This document shows positions 53,682 to 64,000 of a DNA stretch of 64,000 nt, piece by piece. Every line of letters starts with the position of its first letter. The stretch's first letter is position 1. The notes beneath the pieces are model-generated. The model worked only from the letters and a program-made list of their open reading frames with translations. It ran no database searches and was not told the DNA's origin. The translations under genes and the position numbers were made by a program. Source of the stretch: Thermaerobacter marianensis DSM 12885 (lineage in GTDB: Bacteria > Bacillota > Sulfobacillia > Thermaerobacterales > Thermaerobacteraceae); contig NC_014831.1 of the NCBI RefSeq assembly GCF_000184705.1, positions 1,736,001 through 1,800,000 of the forward strand. The letters are read 5' to 3'.

Positions 53682-54845
53682 TCAGGCGCCGGCCGCGTAG
53701 GCTGCCGGGTCGCGCAGGAAGGCAGCCTTGCAATGGGCACAGCAGAAGTAGTAGCGCCGGCCCGCGTGTTCGGCCACGTGACGCGCCTCCGCGACCCGGA
53801 CCTGCATCCCGCAGACCGGATCGCGGGCCACCACCAGTGGGAACCCCTCCGCGCCCTCCGGCCCCACCGCCGTCCCGGCATCCCCGGGTACCGCGGCCGG
53901 CGCAGCCGCCGGCTCCGGGTGCCCGGACCCCGCCCCCACCGCCGGCCCGGGCTCCGCGCCGCCGGCCACGGCCAGCCCGGTGCGTGCCCCCAGACCGGTC
54001 CGCCGCTGGCGAATGATGTCGGCCAGGATCGCTACGGCGATCTCCTCCTGGGTCACCGAACCCAGGTCGAGCCCGGCCGGATTGCGGATGCGCTCCAGAT
54101 CCGCCGCGGGAACCCCTGCCGCCGCCAGCACCTCCTTGACGGCCGCCGCCCGGCGCCGGCTGGCCACCAGGGCCACGTAGGGCACGCCGGCCGCCAGCCA
54201 GCGTTGCAGGCACTCCTCGTCGAAGTGGCCCATGGAGGCGACGACCGCGTAGGCTTCCGGCGCCGGGTCGAAATCGGCCAGGGCGTCCACCGGGATCGCC
54301 CTGCCTCCGGGCAGGGTCGCCTCGGCGGGCGCCTCGCGCCCGTAAACCAGGACCGGCTCGAAGCCCACCATCGCCGCCAGCTGGGCCAGCGTCACGGCCA
54401 GGGGCGTGTCCCCGCAGGCGATCAACTGCGGGGGCCGGACGAAGGGCTCGATGTACACGTCCACCTCGCCACCGCTGGGGCAGGTCATGGCCACGGTGAC
54501 CACCCGGGCGTCACCCGCCCCGGCATCCGTCGCGGCGCCGTGATCGTGGCCGGTGGCGTCCCCGGCCGGGGCCTCGAGCCGGATCTGGACCAGCCGCGGC
54601 CGCCCGTCCGCCAGCGCGGCCAGGGCCTGCTCCCGTACCACCGACTCGGAGCAGCTGCCTCCGATCCACCCTTCCAGGTGGCCGTCGGCAGTGACCAGCG
54701 CCTTGTCCCCGGCGCGGGACGAGACCGGCGGCCGGCGCCGGATCACCGTCGCCAGGGCAAAGGACCGGCCCTGGGCGCGGAGCTCTGCCGCCCGCACCAG
54801 CACGGCGTCGGAACGCACCGCCACTCCCGGTGCCACCGGGCTCAC
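53682..54845 (-). CDS. XdhC/CoxI-family maturation protein fused to a YHS domain
   Basis: 387 residues, GTG start overlapping the coxG stop (GTGA). Residues 10-100: XdhC N-domain (RSFALATVIRRRPPVSSRAGDKALV, EGWIGGSCSESVVREQALAAL). Residues 135-270: XdhC C-terminal Rossmann domain (PQLIACGDTPLAVTLAQLAAMVGF, VVASMGHFDEECLQRWLAAGVPYVALVASRRR, RIRNPAGLDLGSVTQEEIAVAILADI). After a Gly/Ala/Pro linker, residues about 342-387 form a YHS domain (DPVCGMQV, then YYFCCAHCKAAFLRDPAAY) with four Cys able to bind a metal. XdhC proteins insert sulfurated Mo cofactor into hydroxylases. Last gene of the CO dehydrogenase operon. Confidence 0.9.
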   Translation of the reverse strand: MSPVAPGVAVRSDAVLVRAAELRAQGRSFALATVIRRRPPVSSRAGDKALVTADGHLEGWIGGSCSESVVREQALAALADGRPRLVQIRLEAPAGDATGHDHGAATDAGAGDARVVTVAMTCPSGGEVDVYIEPFVRPPQLIACGDTPLAVTLAQLAAMVGFEPVLVYGREAPAEATLPGGRAIPVDALADFDPAPEAYAVVASMGHFDEECLQRWLAAGVPYVALVASRRRAAAVKEVLAAAGVPAADLERIRNPAGLDLGSVTQEEIAVAILADIIRQRRTGLGARTGLAVAGGAEPGPAVGAGSGHPEPAAAPAAVPGDAGTAVGPEGAEGFPLVVARDPVCGMQVRVAEARHVAEHAGRRYYFCCAHCKAAFLRDPAAYAAGA

Positions 54846-55336
54846 GCCCCCTCGCTTGCGGCACTGGAACCGGCCGGGCCGGTACGGGCCCCGTTTTCCA
54901 GGCTGGCCCGGATCGAGGCGAACAGCTGCTCGGTGACCTTCCGGGCCTGGTTGTCCAGCAGCCGGCCGCCGACGGTCGCCAGCGGCCCGCTGACATCCGC
55001 GTCGGCCTCCCAGCGAAAACGGGTGGTCCCGTCACCCGCGGGCTCGAGCTCGATGCGGGCCTGCAGCTGCAGCCCGCTGCCCATGCCGCTGCCCCGCAGG
55101 CGCAGCCCCCCGCGCCGGGGCGCCTCCTCGGGCTGCAGTTCCACCTCCATCCGGAACCGCCCCCGTACCGGTCCGACGCCGATCCGGACCACTGCGTCGA
55201 AGTGCCGCTCATCCTTGATGTCCAGCTGCTGCAGGTCGGGCAGGCAAGGGCCCACCCGGGCCGGATCGTTGATGAACTCCCAGACCTTCTCCTGCGGGGC
55301 CGCGATGGTCAGTTCCCCGTCGTAGTGCAGGTGCAC
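54842..55336 (-). CDS. coxG: CO dehydrogenase accessory protein CoxG (SRPBCC fold)
   Basis: 164 residues. YDGELTIAAPQEKVWEFINDPARVGPCLPDLQQLDI is the typical opening; FRWEADADVSGPLATVGGRLLDNQARKVTEQLFASIRASL matches the CoxG C-terminus. Start set at GTG 55336 because GGGGAGG lies 8 nt upstream and homologues begin here; ATG 55369 would add 11 residues without a ribosome site. In Oligotropha, CoxG anchors CO dehydrogenase to the membrane, and related proteins bind menaquinone, so it may link the enzyme to the respiratory chain. About 100 bp downstream of coxL. Confidence 0.9.
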   Translation of the reverse strand: MHLHYDGELTIAAPQEKVWEFINDPARVGPCLPDLQQLDIKDERHFDAVVRIGVGPVRGRFRMEVELQPEEAPRRGGLRLRGSGMGSGLQLQARIELEPAGDGTTRFRWEADADVSGPLATVGGRLLDNQARKVTEQLFASIRASLENGARTGPAGSSAASEGA

Positions 55337-55439
55337 TGCGGTTGCCTCCCCACTGGTAGCGACCGGCATGCTTGGGGGGATGCCGCCCCCGGGGGCCGGC
55401 CGGACGAACCCGGCCGGCCCCTCCCGCGCCCCGTACCCT

Positions 55440-57784
<2,345 letters not shown>

Positions 57785-57785
<1 letters not shown>

Positions 57786-58333
57786 CAGTCGCTCCCCCCT
57801 CTCGTGTTCGGCTCCGCCGCGGCTGCCACGCCCTCCGCCGCCGGCGCCGCGGCCGGTACCTCGCCCCGCAGCTCGGCCGCGGCCTGCTGGATCGCCTTGA
57901 CGATGTTCTGGTAGCCGGTGCACCGGCACAGGTTGCCGGAGATGGCGAGGCGGATCTCGGCCTCCGTGGGATTGGGGTTGCGCTGCAGCAGTGCGTACGC
58001 GCTCATCAGCATGCCGGGCGTGCAGTAGCCACACTGAAGCCCGTGCTGGTCCCAGAAGCCCTTCTGGAGGGGGTGGAGTTCCCCGTCCCGGGCCAGCCCT
58101 TCCACGGTCAGGATCTCGCTGCCGTCCGCCTGCACGGCGAACACCGTGCACGACTTCACGGCCCGCCCGTCCATCACCACCGTGCAGGCGCCGCAACTGG
58201 TGGTGTCACAGCCGACGTGGGTACCGGTCAGGCCGAGGTCCTCCCGCAGGAAGTAGACCAGCAAGCGCCGGGGCTCCACCTCGCGCTCGTACCTCTCCCC
58301 GTTCACCGTCACCGTGATCCGTCGGGTTCCCAC
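57785..58333 (-). CDS. coxS: Aerobic CO dehydrogenase small (2[2Fe-2S]) subunit
   Basis: 182 residues from GTG 58333, 8 nt after AGGAGG; the GTG at 58342 overlaps that ribosome site and is unlikely. First cluster [16 protein letters not shown] and KSC, second [18 protein letters not shown] and [21 protein letters not shown]. The tail of about 20 Ala/Pro residues is short compared with the paralogue at 40619-41446. Confidence 0.95.
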
Positions 58334-58346
58334 CCACCACACCTCC

Positions 58347-59219
58347 TCACGCTGCCCGGGCCCGTTCCACGGCCTGTTGCAACGCCCGGCGGGTCAGCAC
58401 CCGCACCATGTCCCGCTTGTATTCCGCCGGCCCGCGCTGGTCGGAGACGGGGTCCGCCTCCTCGGCCGCCACGGAGGCCGCCTCGGCGAGGACGTCTTCG
58501 GTCAGGGTCCGGCCGAGCAGGTATTCCTCGGCCTGCCGGGCCCGTAGGGAGATGGACCCCACGCCGCAGAGCCCGATCCCGGCCCGCGTGCACTCGCCCG
58601 CCGCGTTGAGGGTGACCTGCACCCCCACCGCCGCGATGGCGAAATCACCCACCTTGCGCTCCAGCTTGAGGTAGGCCCCTCCCGTCCGCTCCGGCGGGAC
58701 GGGAACCCGCACCTCGGTGAGCAGCTCGTCCTCCCCCAGGGCCGTGGTGAAGGTGTCCAGCAGAAAGTCGTCGACGGACAGGGTCCGGGAACCGTCGGGG
58801 CCTGTGAGCACCACCTGCGCCCCGGCCGCCAGCAGGGCCGCCCCCCAGTCGCCGGCCGGGTCGGCGTGGGCCAGGGACCCGGCCACGGTGCCCCGGTTGC
58901 GGACCAGGGGATCGGCGACCACCCGCGCCGTCGCCACCAGCAGGGGATACCGGCGTTCGAGACCGGGCGCGAACTCCACGTCGGAGTGCCGGGTGAGGGC
59001 CCCCAGGCGGAGGAACCCGCCTTCCTCCCGGAAATACGCCAGTTCCTCGATCCGGTTGATGTCCACCAGCAGGGCCGGCTCCAACAGGCGAAACCGGAGC
59101 ATGGGGATCAGGCTCTGGCCGCCGGCGATCACCTTGGCCTCGTCGCCGTGCCGGCGCAACAGCTGCACGGCCTCGGCAACCGTCTGAGGTGCGACGTAGT
59201 CGAAGGGCGGCGTGATCAT
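58347..59219 (-). CDS. coxM: Aerobic CO dehydrogenase medium (FAD) subunit
   Basis: 290 residues. FAD sites [21 protein letters not shown] and [44 protein letters not shown] and [18 protein letters not shown] downstream. ATG 59219 behind GGAAGAGGGGGAG. First gene of the cox operon in the order M-S-L-G-XdhC/YHS. Confidence 0.95.
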   Translation of the reverse strand: MITPPFDYVAPQTVAEAVQLLRRHGDEAKVIAGGQSLIPMLRFRLLEPALLVDINRIEELAYFREEGGFLRLGALTRHSDVEFAPGLERRYPLLVATARVVADPLVRNRGTVAGSLAHADPAGDWGAALLAAGAQVVLTGPDGSRTLSVDDFLLDTFTTALGEDELLTEVRVPVPPERTGGAYLKLERKVGDFAIAAVGVQVTLNAAGECTRAGIGLCGVGSISLRARQAEEYLLGRTLTEDVLAEAASVAAEEADPVSDQRGPAEYKRDMVRVLTRRALQQAVERARAA

Positions 59220-59768
59220 GACACTCCCCCTCTTCCGGGCCGGTCCGGCCAGGCGATGGCAGGCCGCACCCGGTGGTCCGAGCGGGGAACAGGCAGCCCG
59301 CGTGGGCACGGGGTGGGATGGTTGCATGGAGGGTGAGAACTGGTTGTGCGCGCTGGCATCGCCCGCCGCACCGTGACCCGCCTGCCCCCAGCGTCAAGGC
59401 GGTCTCTCGATGATGATGTTCGGCCCTTCAAGGGGGATTCCTGTTGGATATCCTCAACAACTTTACGATATGACGATGATCATCGCATGTTGATCGACAA
59501 CAATCGTCACCGGCCGGACCCCGGCCAAGGCCGGCCTGGACGCGATGCCGGACCGCGGGCACCGGCCGCACCGAGGCGGCCCCGATGTCACGGACCCGCT
59601 GCCCGCGACAACCGGCGGCTGGAAGCGGATCCTCCGGACGCCCCTCTCACCCGCAGAGACGCGTTGGGACGCGGGGTCGTCGCTGCGCCTCGGCAGGGTC
59701 GTCCACGCAAGCGGGCCCGCGGCCCACGCCAGATCCCAGGTGCCGCGAGCCGCCCAGGCCCCCTTCCG
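59220..59768. other. 549-bp region upstream of the cox operon
   Basis: Between coxM and the PH-domain gene, both read leftwards. An AT-rich patch at 59400-59510 carries three palindromic elements (59441-59460, 59474-59485, 59487-59503) and is the likely promoter and operator region of coxMSL. The rest is GC-rich without a convincing gene. Confidence 0.65.
59441..59503 (-). promoter_or_regulatory. Cluster of palindromes upstream of coxM
   Basis: CTGTTG-N8-CAACAA at 59441-59460, the perfect 12-bp palindrome CGATGATCATCG at 59474-59485, and ATGTTG-N5-CAACAA at 59487-59503. The TGTTG/CAACA half-sites repeat across about 60 bp. No clear sigma-A hexamer pair could be assigned, which fits activator-dependent expression. 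Confidence 0.5.
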
Positions 59769-60146
59769 TCAGCGCAGCACGTAGGTCGCCAACAGCCGCT
59801 GGACGTGGTAGATGTCCAGATCCCGGTGGAAGGTCTTGACCAGCGGCTCCCTGCTGCCCGCCAGCCAGATCTTGAGCTCGGCTTCCAAGTCCAGGTGCCC
59901 CGCCGTCTCCACGGCGAAGCGGTTGATGCTGCGGTACGGGATGGACAGGTACTCCACCTTCTTGCCGGTGAGGCCCTGCTTGTCGACCAGGATCAGGCGC
60001 TTGTTGGTGAAGATGAAGAGATCACGGATCACCTGGTAGGCCGCCTCGATGTGCTCTCCTTCCGTCAGCAGGGGGGCATACTCCTGCTGCACCCGCTTCA
60101 GGTCGGCCTCCCCGGCGTGGCCCATCATCCGGCCGATCCAGCTCAC
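59769..60146 (-). CDS. PH domain-like protein (bPH_3/DUF1696 type)
   Basis: 125 residues. Strong family pattern: YQVIRDLFIFTNKRLILVDKQGLTGKKVEYLSIPYRSINRFAVETAGHLDLEAELKIWLAG, then VKTFHRDLDIYHVQRLLATYVL. GTG start with GGAGGGGG upstream at longer than ideal spacing. Bacterial pleckstrin-homology-like proteins of this group are of unknown role and form oligomeric rings in known structures. Monocistronic by context. Confidence 0.88.
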   Translation of the reverse strand: MSWIGRMMGHAGEADLKRVQQEYAPLLTEGEHIEAAYQVIRDLFIFTNKRLILVDKQGLTGKKVEYLSIPYRSINRFAVETAGHLDLEAELKIWLAGSREPLVKTFHRDLDIYHVQRLLATYVLR

Positions 60147-60466
60147 GGAGCGCGGTCCCCCTCCCTTTCCATCCGCGATGTCGTGACAGCCCGATCCCCG
60201 GCGCCCGGCGGAAGATCCGGCCCCGGGCCGCGGGCGCGCGGCGACTCCGTTGGTCCCCGGCGGCGGCCCGGACGCACCGGTTCCACCGCCGGGCGTTCCG
60301 TGGCCGCCGCCCCGGTGGCCGCCGGAGGCCCGCCCGCAGCGGGGGTGTTCAAGACCGTCGGAAACCGCTTTTGTACCTAACAAATACAGCGAACGAGGGT
60401 CGCCATGACAGGCGATCCCCCACCATCCCCCATCCCGACCGCCCCCTGCGGGGAAGCGTACTGGCC
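60147..60466. other. 320-bp intergenic region
   Basis: Upstream region of the PH-domain gene (minus) running into a possible small gene (plus). GC-rich filler, then a short AT-richer stretch CGCTTTTGTACCTAACAAATACAG at about 60367-60390 in the centre that may contain promoters for either side. Confidence 0.4.
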
Positions 60467-60631
60467 GTGCGGACGAACCCGGGGTGCCGGATACCCGGAG
60501 TGGTGGTGCGGTGGGAAGACGGCACGGTGGTAGAGCTGGACGCGCTCCGCTGGGTTCTTCGGGAGGATAGGCCCGCCGGTGAGGGCGACGGCTTGGAGCC
60601 GCACCCGGCGGTCCCACCCGGCCGGCGGTGA
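60467..60631 (+). CDS. Possible small protein, 54 residues, unrecognised
   Basis: GTG start about 10 nt after GGGGAAG. The translation begins VRTNPGCRIPGVVVRWEDG and continues TVVELDALRWVLRED before a Pro/Gly tail; the alternation of Val-rich strands and charged residues looks more protein-like than the surrounding frames. No family recognised. Could be spurious. Confidence 0.3.
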   Translation: MRTNPGCRIPGVVVRWEDGTVVELDALRWVLREDRPAGEGDGLEPHPAVPPGRR

Positions 60632-60682
60632 GCCCACAAAGTCCCCGGTCCTTGGTGGGCCCGGCTTCCGTGCCGGCCCGCC

Positions 60683-60698
60683 TGTGACGGCCGTCACG
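60683..60698 (+). promoter_or_regulatory. CRP/FNR-superfamily-like binding site
   Basis: TGTGACGGCCGTCACG, a perfect 14-bp palindrome (GTGACG-GC-CGTCAC) with the TGTGA-N6-TCAC spacing of the CRP/FNR superfamily. Its centre is about 41-42 bp before the start expected from the weak -10 box TAGGCT at 60721-60726, a class II activator position. Lies upstream of the membrane protein/DUF59 pair. Confidence 0.5.
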
Positions 60699-60916
60699 GC
60701 GCCCCCGTTGTCCCCTTGCCTAGGCTCAAGATGACGACGGATCCCGCTGGCGGTGCGGCCGGAGCCATGGCCCAACCTGGGCCCTTTTGGGCGGATGATC
60801 CGGTCGCAGCCGCGGGCTGGAGGGACCGGCTCACCGCACGCACCGCACGTCGCGGTGCCCGCCGGCCCCACCTGCCGCCCGCCACCCGGGCACCCGCGGG
60901 GAAGGGAGGCATGCCC

Positions 60917-62629
60917 ATGGGCGTTCGCGTCTCCCGCTGGACCCTTGCGTACTTTGCCGCTGCCCTCGCGTGCTTCATGCTGGCCCAGGCGGCGATGGCC
61001 CTGGGCTGGTCGTACCCGGTCCAGGGACTGTTCGCGCCGACCACGCTGGCGGTGGTGCACCTGTTGACCATCGGCTGGCTCAGCCTGCTGATCCTGGGCG
61101 CGTTGCAGCAGTTCGTCCCCGTGATCACCAGGCGCTCCCTGGCCAGCGACGCCGCCGCGGCGTGGGCCCTCGGCCTCATGGTGGCGGGCCTGGGTGGCAT
61201 GGTGACCGGGTTCCTCGCCCTGCCGGGCGGCCCGCTGCCGCCCGGTGGCGCGGCCCCTGCCGGTGAGCCGGCTGGGGCCCTGGCGGTGGCGCTGCCCGCG
61301 GGTGGCGCGCTGGTGTTGGCCGGCTTCACCGTGGCGGCGGTCAACCTGGCCGTCGGCCTCTGGTGCGCCCGGCCGCTGGTCCTGCCCGCGCGGTTCGTTG
61401 CCGCCGGCCTCGCCTTTCTGCTGGTGACGGGCGGTCTGGGGGTGACCCTGGCCCTCATCCTGGCCCACTCCGCCGGTGCCGCGCGGTACCTGCCCGCCCC
61501 GCTGACCGCCCGGCTGTTGGGACAGGGGCTCCCGCTGCACATGGCGGCGGGCATCGGCGGCTGGTTCACCCTGACGGCCATGGGCGTCGCCTACCAGCTG
61601 TTGAGCATGTTCACCCTGGCGCCGGAAGAACGCGGCGCCACCGGCCGATGGGTCCTGCGCCTGGCCGGGGGCGGGCTGGCGGCGGCGTGGCTTGGCGGTC
61701 TCGCGCGCCTGCTGCTGGCCGGTGGAACGGCCGCCGGTGCGGCGGCCGGGGCCGGGTTCGTCCCGTGGGTCCTGCAGGGGCTCTCGTGGCTGGCGACCGC
61801 CGGCTCGGTGGCCGCAGTGGCGGGCGTCGCGCTGTACCTGGCGGACATGGCCCGCCTCTACCGGCAGCGGAGGCGCCCGGTGCTGGAGCTCAACGCCCGC
61901 TACGCGCCGGCAGCCTTGGTCGCCCTGGGCCTTGGGCTTGCCCTGACGGCCGCCGGCGCCGTGACCGGTCGCCTGGCGGCCTGGACACCGGCGCTGGTAT
62001 ACCTTCTGCTGTTCGGCTGGCTATCGGGACTCGGCCTGACCCAGCTCTACAAGATCGTGCCCTTCCTGACCTGGCTGGAGAAGTTCGGGCCGCGCCTGGG
62101 GCGGGGACCGGCGGTGCGGGTGCAGGATCTGGTCGACGAACCGCGGGCACAACCCTGGTTCTGGCTCTACTTCGGCGCCGTGGCCGTGGGAACGGCCGCG
62201 GCCCTGGGCGGCTGGCAGGGCCCATGGCGAGTGGCCACCACTTTGACCCTGGCCGCCACCTGGGGCGTGAGCGTCGAACTCTGGCGCGCGCGTCACGCTG
62301 AACCGAAGCCCTGGGCCGGTCCGGTGACCCCGCCCTGGTTGGGCGGGGCGGCGCGGGCGGGAACCACAAGGAGGGCGACCGGCATGGCCCAGAGCGGGCC
62401 CGTCGGGAACGCGACCGGCGTGACCCTGCGGGCCGCGAGTGGGACGCCTCCCGCCCTGGCTCGACCCGTCCCGCCGGTTCGTCCGGCCAACGAACCGGAA
62501 GCACCTTCGGCGCAGTCCGCACGCCGAGCCGCTGCGCCCGAGGCTGGCCATACGGACCCGCAGGGGGAACGGGACGCGGCGGCGATGGCGAAGGCCGGCA
62601 CGACCCACGCCGGCCCTGCGGGGAGGTGA
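60917..62629 (+). CDS. Polytopic membrane protein, NnrS/heme-copper subunit I-like
   Basis: 570 residues; ATG 60917 chosen because GGGAGG lies 7 nt upstream (ATG 60911 is too close). About 12 membrane segments. Conserved-looking segments with membrane His: LAVVHLLTIGWLSLLILGALQQFVPVITR, LPLHMAAGIGGWFTLTAMGVAYQLLSMFTLAPEERG, FGWLSGLGLTQLYKIVPFLTWLEKFGPRLG. These resemble membrane proteins found beside DUF59 and DUF2249 genes in denitrification or NO-stress clusters of Bacillota, sometimes annotated as cytochrome oxidase subunit I-like. Function not established. The last about 100 residues are a hydrophilic Pro/Ala/Arg tail. GTGA overlap with one possible start of the next gene. Confidence 0.8.
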   Translation: MGVRVSRWTLAYFAAALACFMLAQAAMALGWSYPVQGLFAPTTLAVVHLLTIGWLSLLILGALQQFVPVITRRSLASDAAAAWALGLMVAGLGGMVTGFLALPGGPLPPGGAAPAGEPAGALAVALPAGGALVLAGFTVAAVNLAVGLWCARPLVLPARFVAAGLAFLLVTGGLGVTLALILAHSAGAARYLPAPLTARLLGQGLPLHMAAGIGGWFTLTAMGVAYQLLSMFTLAPEERGATGRWVLRLAGGGLAAAWLGGLARLLLAGGTAAGAAAGAGFVPWVLQGLSWLATAGSVAAVAGVALYLADMARLYRQRRRPVLELNARYAPAALVALGLGLALTAAGAVTGRLAAWTPALVYLLLFGWLSGLGLTQLYKIVPFLTWLEKFGPRLGRGPAVRVQDLVDEPRAQPWFWLYFGAVAVGTAAALGGWQGPWRVATTLTLAATWGVSVELWRARHAEPKPWAGPVTPPWLGGAARAGTTRRATGMAQSGPVGNATGVTLRAASGTPPALARPVPPVRPANEPEAPSAQSARRAAAPEAGHTDPQGERDAAAMAKAGTTHAGPAGR

Positions 62630-62634
62630 GGACG

Positions 62635-62952
62635 GTGGCGGAGCCCCTCGTCACGGAAGAGGACATCCGCGAAGCGCTGATGGACGTGATCGACCCCGAG
62701 CTGGGGTTCAACATCGTCGACCTCGGGCTGGTCTACGGCATCACCGTCGAGGACGGCAGGGTCGAAATCGTGATGACGACGACCACCCCGGGCTGCCCCG
62801 CGACCCACTACCTCCAGGAGGGGACGCGGGAGCGGGCCCGGGCGGTGCCGGGCGTCAAGGACGTCGACGTCACCGTGGTCTGGTCGCCGCCGTGGACGCC
62901 CGACATGATGAGCGACCGTGCGAAGCGGTTCTTCGGGCTGCTGGAGGGATGA
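62635..62952 (+). CDS. MIP18/DUF59 family metal-sulfur cluster assembly protein
   Basis: 105 residues (GTG 62635; GTG 62626 possible, overlapping the previous stop). ITEEDIREALMDVIDPELG-type opening, VDLGLVYGITVEDGRVEIVMTTTTPGCPATHYL with the conserved cysteine, and VVWSPPWTPDMMSDRAKRFFGL. Family members (SufT, PaaD, yitW-like) help iron-sulfur cluster maturation. Coupled to the membrane protein gene, so probably matures or repairs an FeS or metal protein in the same process. Confidence 0.92.
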   Translation: MAEPLVTEEDIREALMDVIDPELGFNIVDLGLVYGITVEDGRVEIVMTTTTPGCPATHYLQEGTRERARAVPGVKDVDVTVVWSPPWTPDMMSDRAKRFFGLLEG

Positions 62953-63056
62953 GGGGCGACGCCGGCGCCGCAACGGCACTCCTTCTCTCCCCGACGGTCC
63001 CCTCCGATGGTGCGGTCAGCCGGCGGGTGGCCGCCGGTGCAAGGCCTACTCGTGCC

Positions 63057-63698
63057 TTAGGCGCGTTGAAGGGCGTACAGGCTATCCGCCGCCCGTGCCA
63101 TCGCCTCGTCGTGGGTTGCCACCACCACGGTCCGTCCCTGGCGCGCCAGGGACACCAGCAACTCGATGACCCGGGCCCGGTTCCGCTCGTCGAGGGAGGC
63201 TGTCGGCTCGTCGGCGAAGATCACGCGAGCGTCCTTGTAGAGGGCCCGGGCGACGCCGAGGCGCCGTTTCTCGCCGCCGCTCAACCGAACGGCCGGCTCC
63301 CGTTCCCTTCCCTCAAGCCCCGTCGCCGCCAGAACGGCTCGCAACCTCTCGGGATCGCCCGCCACCCGCCCCCTCAGGAGGCTCGCCCGCATGGTCACGT
63401 TGAAGGCGACCGACTCCTCTTCGATCACTCCGTAATCCTGCAGGATGAACGCGGCGTGGTCGCGCCAAAAGCGTCGCCGTTGCCGGGATCCCCATCCCGT
63501 GGCGTCGGTGCCGCCAACCCGCACCCGGCCGGCGGTGGGCCGGAGGAGAAGCCCCATCACGTTGAGCAGCGTGGTCTTCCCGGCCCCGCTGGGTCCCACC
63601 AGGGCCGTCACCGTCCCGGGCCGGCACGCCAGGCTGACCCGGTTGAGGATGGTCCGGCCGTCGATGACCACCGTCAATTGCTCCACCCCGATTTCCAA
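63057..63698 (-). CDS. ABC transporter ATPase (MacB/LolD-like)
   Basis: 213 residues, TTG start (a GGGAGGAG lies about 15 nt upstream; GTG codons a few residues later are alternatives). Walker A VGPSGAGKTTLLNVMG, Q-loop LQDYGVIEEESVAFNV, signature RLSGGEKRRLGVARAL, Walker B VIFADEPTASLDERNRARV, switch VVATHDE. The LQDYGVI...V Q-loop resembles bacteriocin or lantibiotic export ATPases of the MacB class. Partner membrane gene lies upstream. Confidence 0.92.
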   Translation of the reverse strand: MEIGVEQLTVVIDGRTILNRVSLACRPGTVTALVGPSGAGKTTLLNVMGLLLRPTAGRVRVGGTDATGWGSRQRRRFWRDHAAFILQDYGVIEEESVAFNVTMRASLLRGRVAGDPERLRAVLAATGLEGREREPAVRLSGGEKRRLGVARALYKDARVIFADEPTASLDERNRARVIELLVSLARQGRTVVVATHDEAMARAADSLYALQRA

Positions 63699-63716
63699 AC
63701 TGAATCCACTCCTCCC

Positions 63717-64000
63717 TCACAACCGCCGGAGGCCCACCCGGATGAACACCCAGCGCGCGGCGGCTCGGTGGAACCAGGGGAGCGCCAGAATGGCCGTCGC
63801 CGCGGCAGCGGCGGCATAGCCGGCGTCGGAGAAACTCGAGCCGAGGTCGGGGTTCCGGGCGGCCTGCACGAGCATCACCAGCACGGACAGGACCACCCCG
63901 GCCAGCCCCTCCCGCACCACCCGCGGGCGAACGACGGTCCACCATGACTGCCCCGCCAGGCGCAAGACGAAGTCCCGCCGCGCGTTGAGCACCGCCGTGA
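63717..64000 (-). CDS. Membrane protein, C-terminal fragment (5' end outside window)
   Basis: About 94 codons visible; the frame stays open to the right edge. Two hydrophobic segments (VVREGLAGVVLSVLVMLVQ and GYAAAAAATAILALPWFHRAAA). It ends 19 bp before the ABC ATPase and is its likely permease partner, perhaps of the bacteriocin-associated membrane protein type. The true start is not visible. Confidence 0.6.
   Translation of the reverse strand, partial: TAVLNARRDFVLRLAGQSWWTVVRPRVVREGLAGVVLSVLVMLVQAARNPDLGSSFSDAGYAAAAAATAILALPWFHRAAARWVFIRVGLRRL

Noticed and set aside
63019-63037. CCGGCGG-GTGG-CCGCCGG hairpin as terminator between the DUF59 and ABC ATPase genes
   Set aside because: A 7-bp stem without U-tract is expected by chance in such GC-rich sequence; too weak to annotate.

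Overview
The window is about 72% GC. Many genes start with GTG or TTG, Shine-Dalgarno sequences are strong (AGGAGG, GGGAGG), the trp operon has a sigma-A type promoter (TTGACA, 17 bp, TAAAAT), and tryptophan biosynthesis is under T-box RNA control. This points to a high-GC, probably thermophilic and aerobic or facultative, member of the Bacillota of the Thermaerobacter kind. That placement is inferred from style and gene content; no rRNA is present. I see no rRNA, tRNA, insertion sequence, prophage or CRISPR array.

Layout. 1-8854: the end of an ArsI/CadI-like VOC protein, then a compact trpEGDCFBA operon (minus strand, mostly 4-nt start/stop overlaps) behind a leader with one tRNA-Trp T-box stem I (UGG specifier) but two antiterminator/terminator modules. 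8938-16590: an HtrA protease, an FdhF/YdeP-type molybdoenzyme with FdhD and MobA, and a quinone oxidoreductase. 16770-26145: an IclR regulator followed by a peptide ABC transporter operon that also holds a single-domain ChrA and an Ntn-hydrolase of the gamma-glutamyltransferase superfamily.

26352-44850 looks like a nucleobase (best guess pyrimidine) degradation locus. It holds carbamate kinase, a kynurenine-formamidase-like cyclase hydrolase, the three subunits of an oxamic-transcarbamylase-like enzyme (AllH on minus, AllF and AllG on plus), a UraA-like permease, cytosine deaminase and cytosine permease (on a clearly lower-GC island), a three-subunit molybdenum hydroxylase and a PucR-type regulator. 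Together they could take cytosine to uracil to barbiturate, open the ring, cleave the N-acylurea by phosphorolysis and recover ATP with carbamate kinase. The chemistry is inferred and is the main hypothesis of this report.

44866-53557: an enoyl-CoA hydratase, a divergent acetyl-CoA-synthetase-like enzyme, an MFS transporter, and a 2-oxoacid:ferredoxin oxidoreductase (KorAB) with a DUF2267 gene. 53682-59219: a form I aerobic CO dehydrogenase operon (coxMSL, coxG, and an XdhC-family protein fused to a C-terminal YHS metal-binding domain), without coxD or coxE. 59769-64000: a PH-domain protein, a polytopic membrane protein followed by a MIP18/DUF59 protein behind a CRP/FNR-like palindrome, and an ABC ATPase with a partial membrane partner.

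A recurring oddity is Gly/Ala/Pro/Arg-rich low-complexity extensions or insertions in otherwise conserved enzymes (TrpA, TrpC, TrpF, TrpE, MobA, KorB, the PucR regulator, the Mo-hydroxylase FeS subunit).
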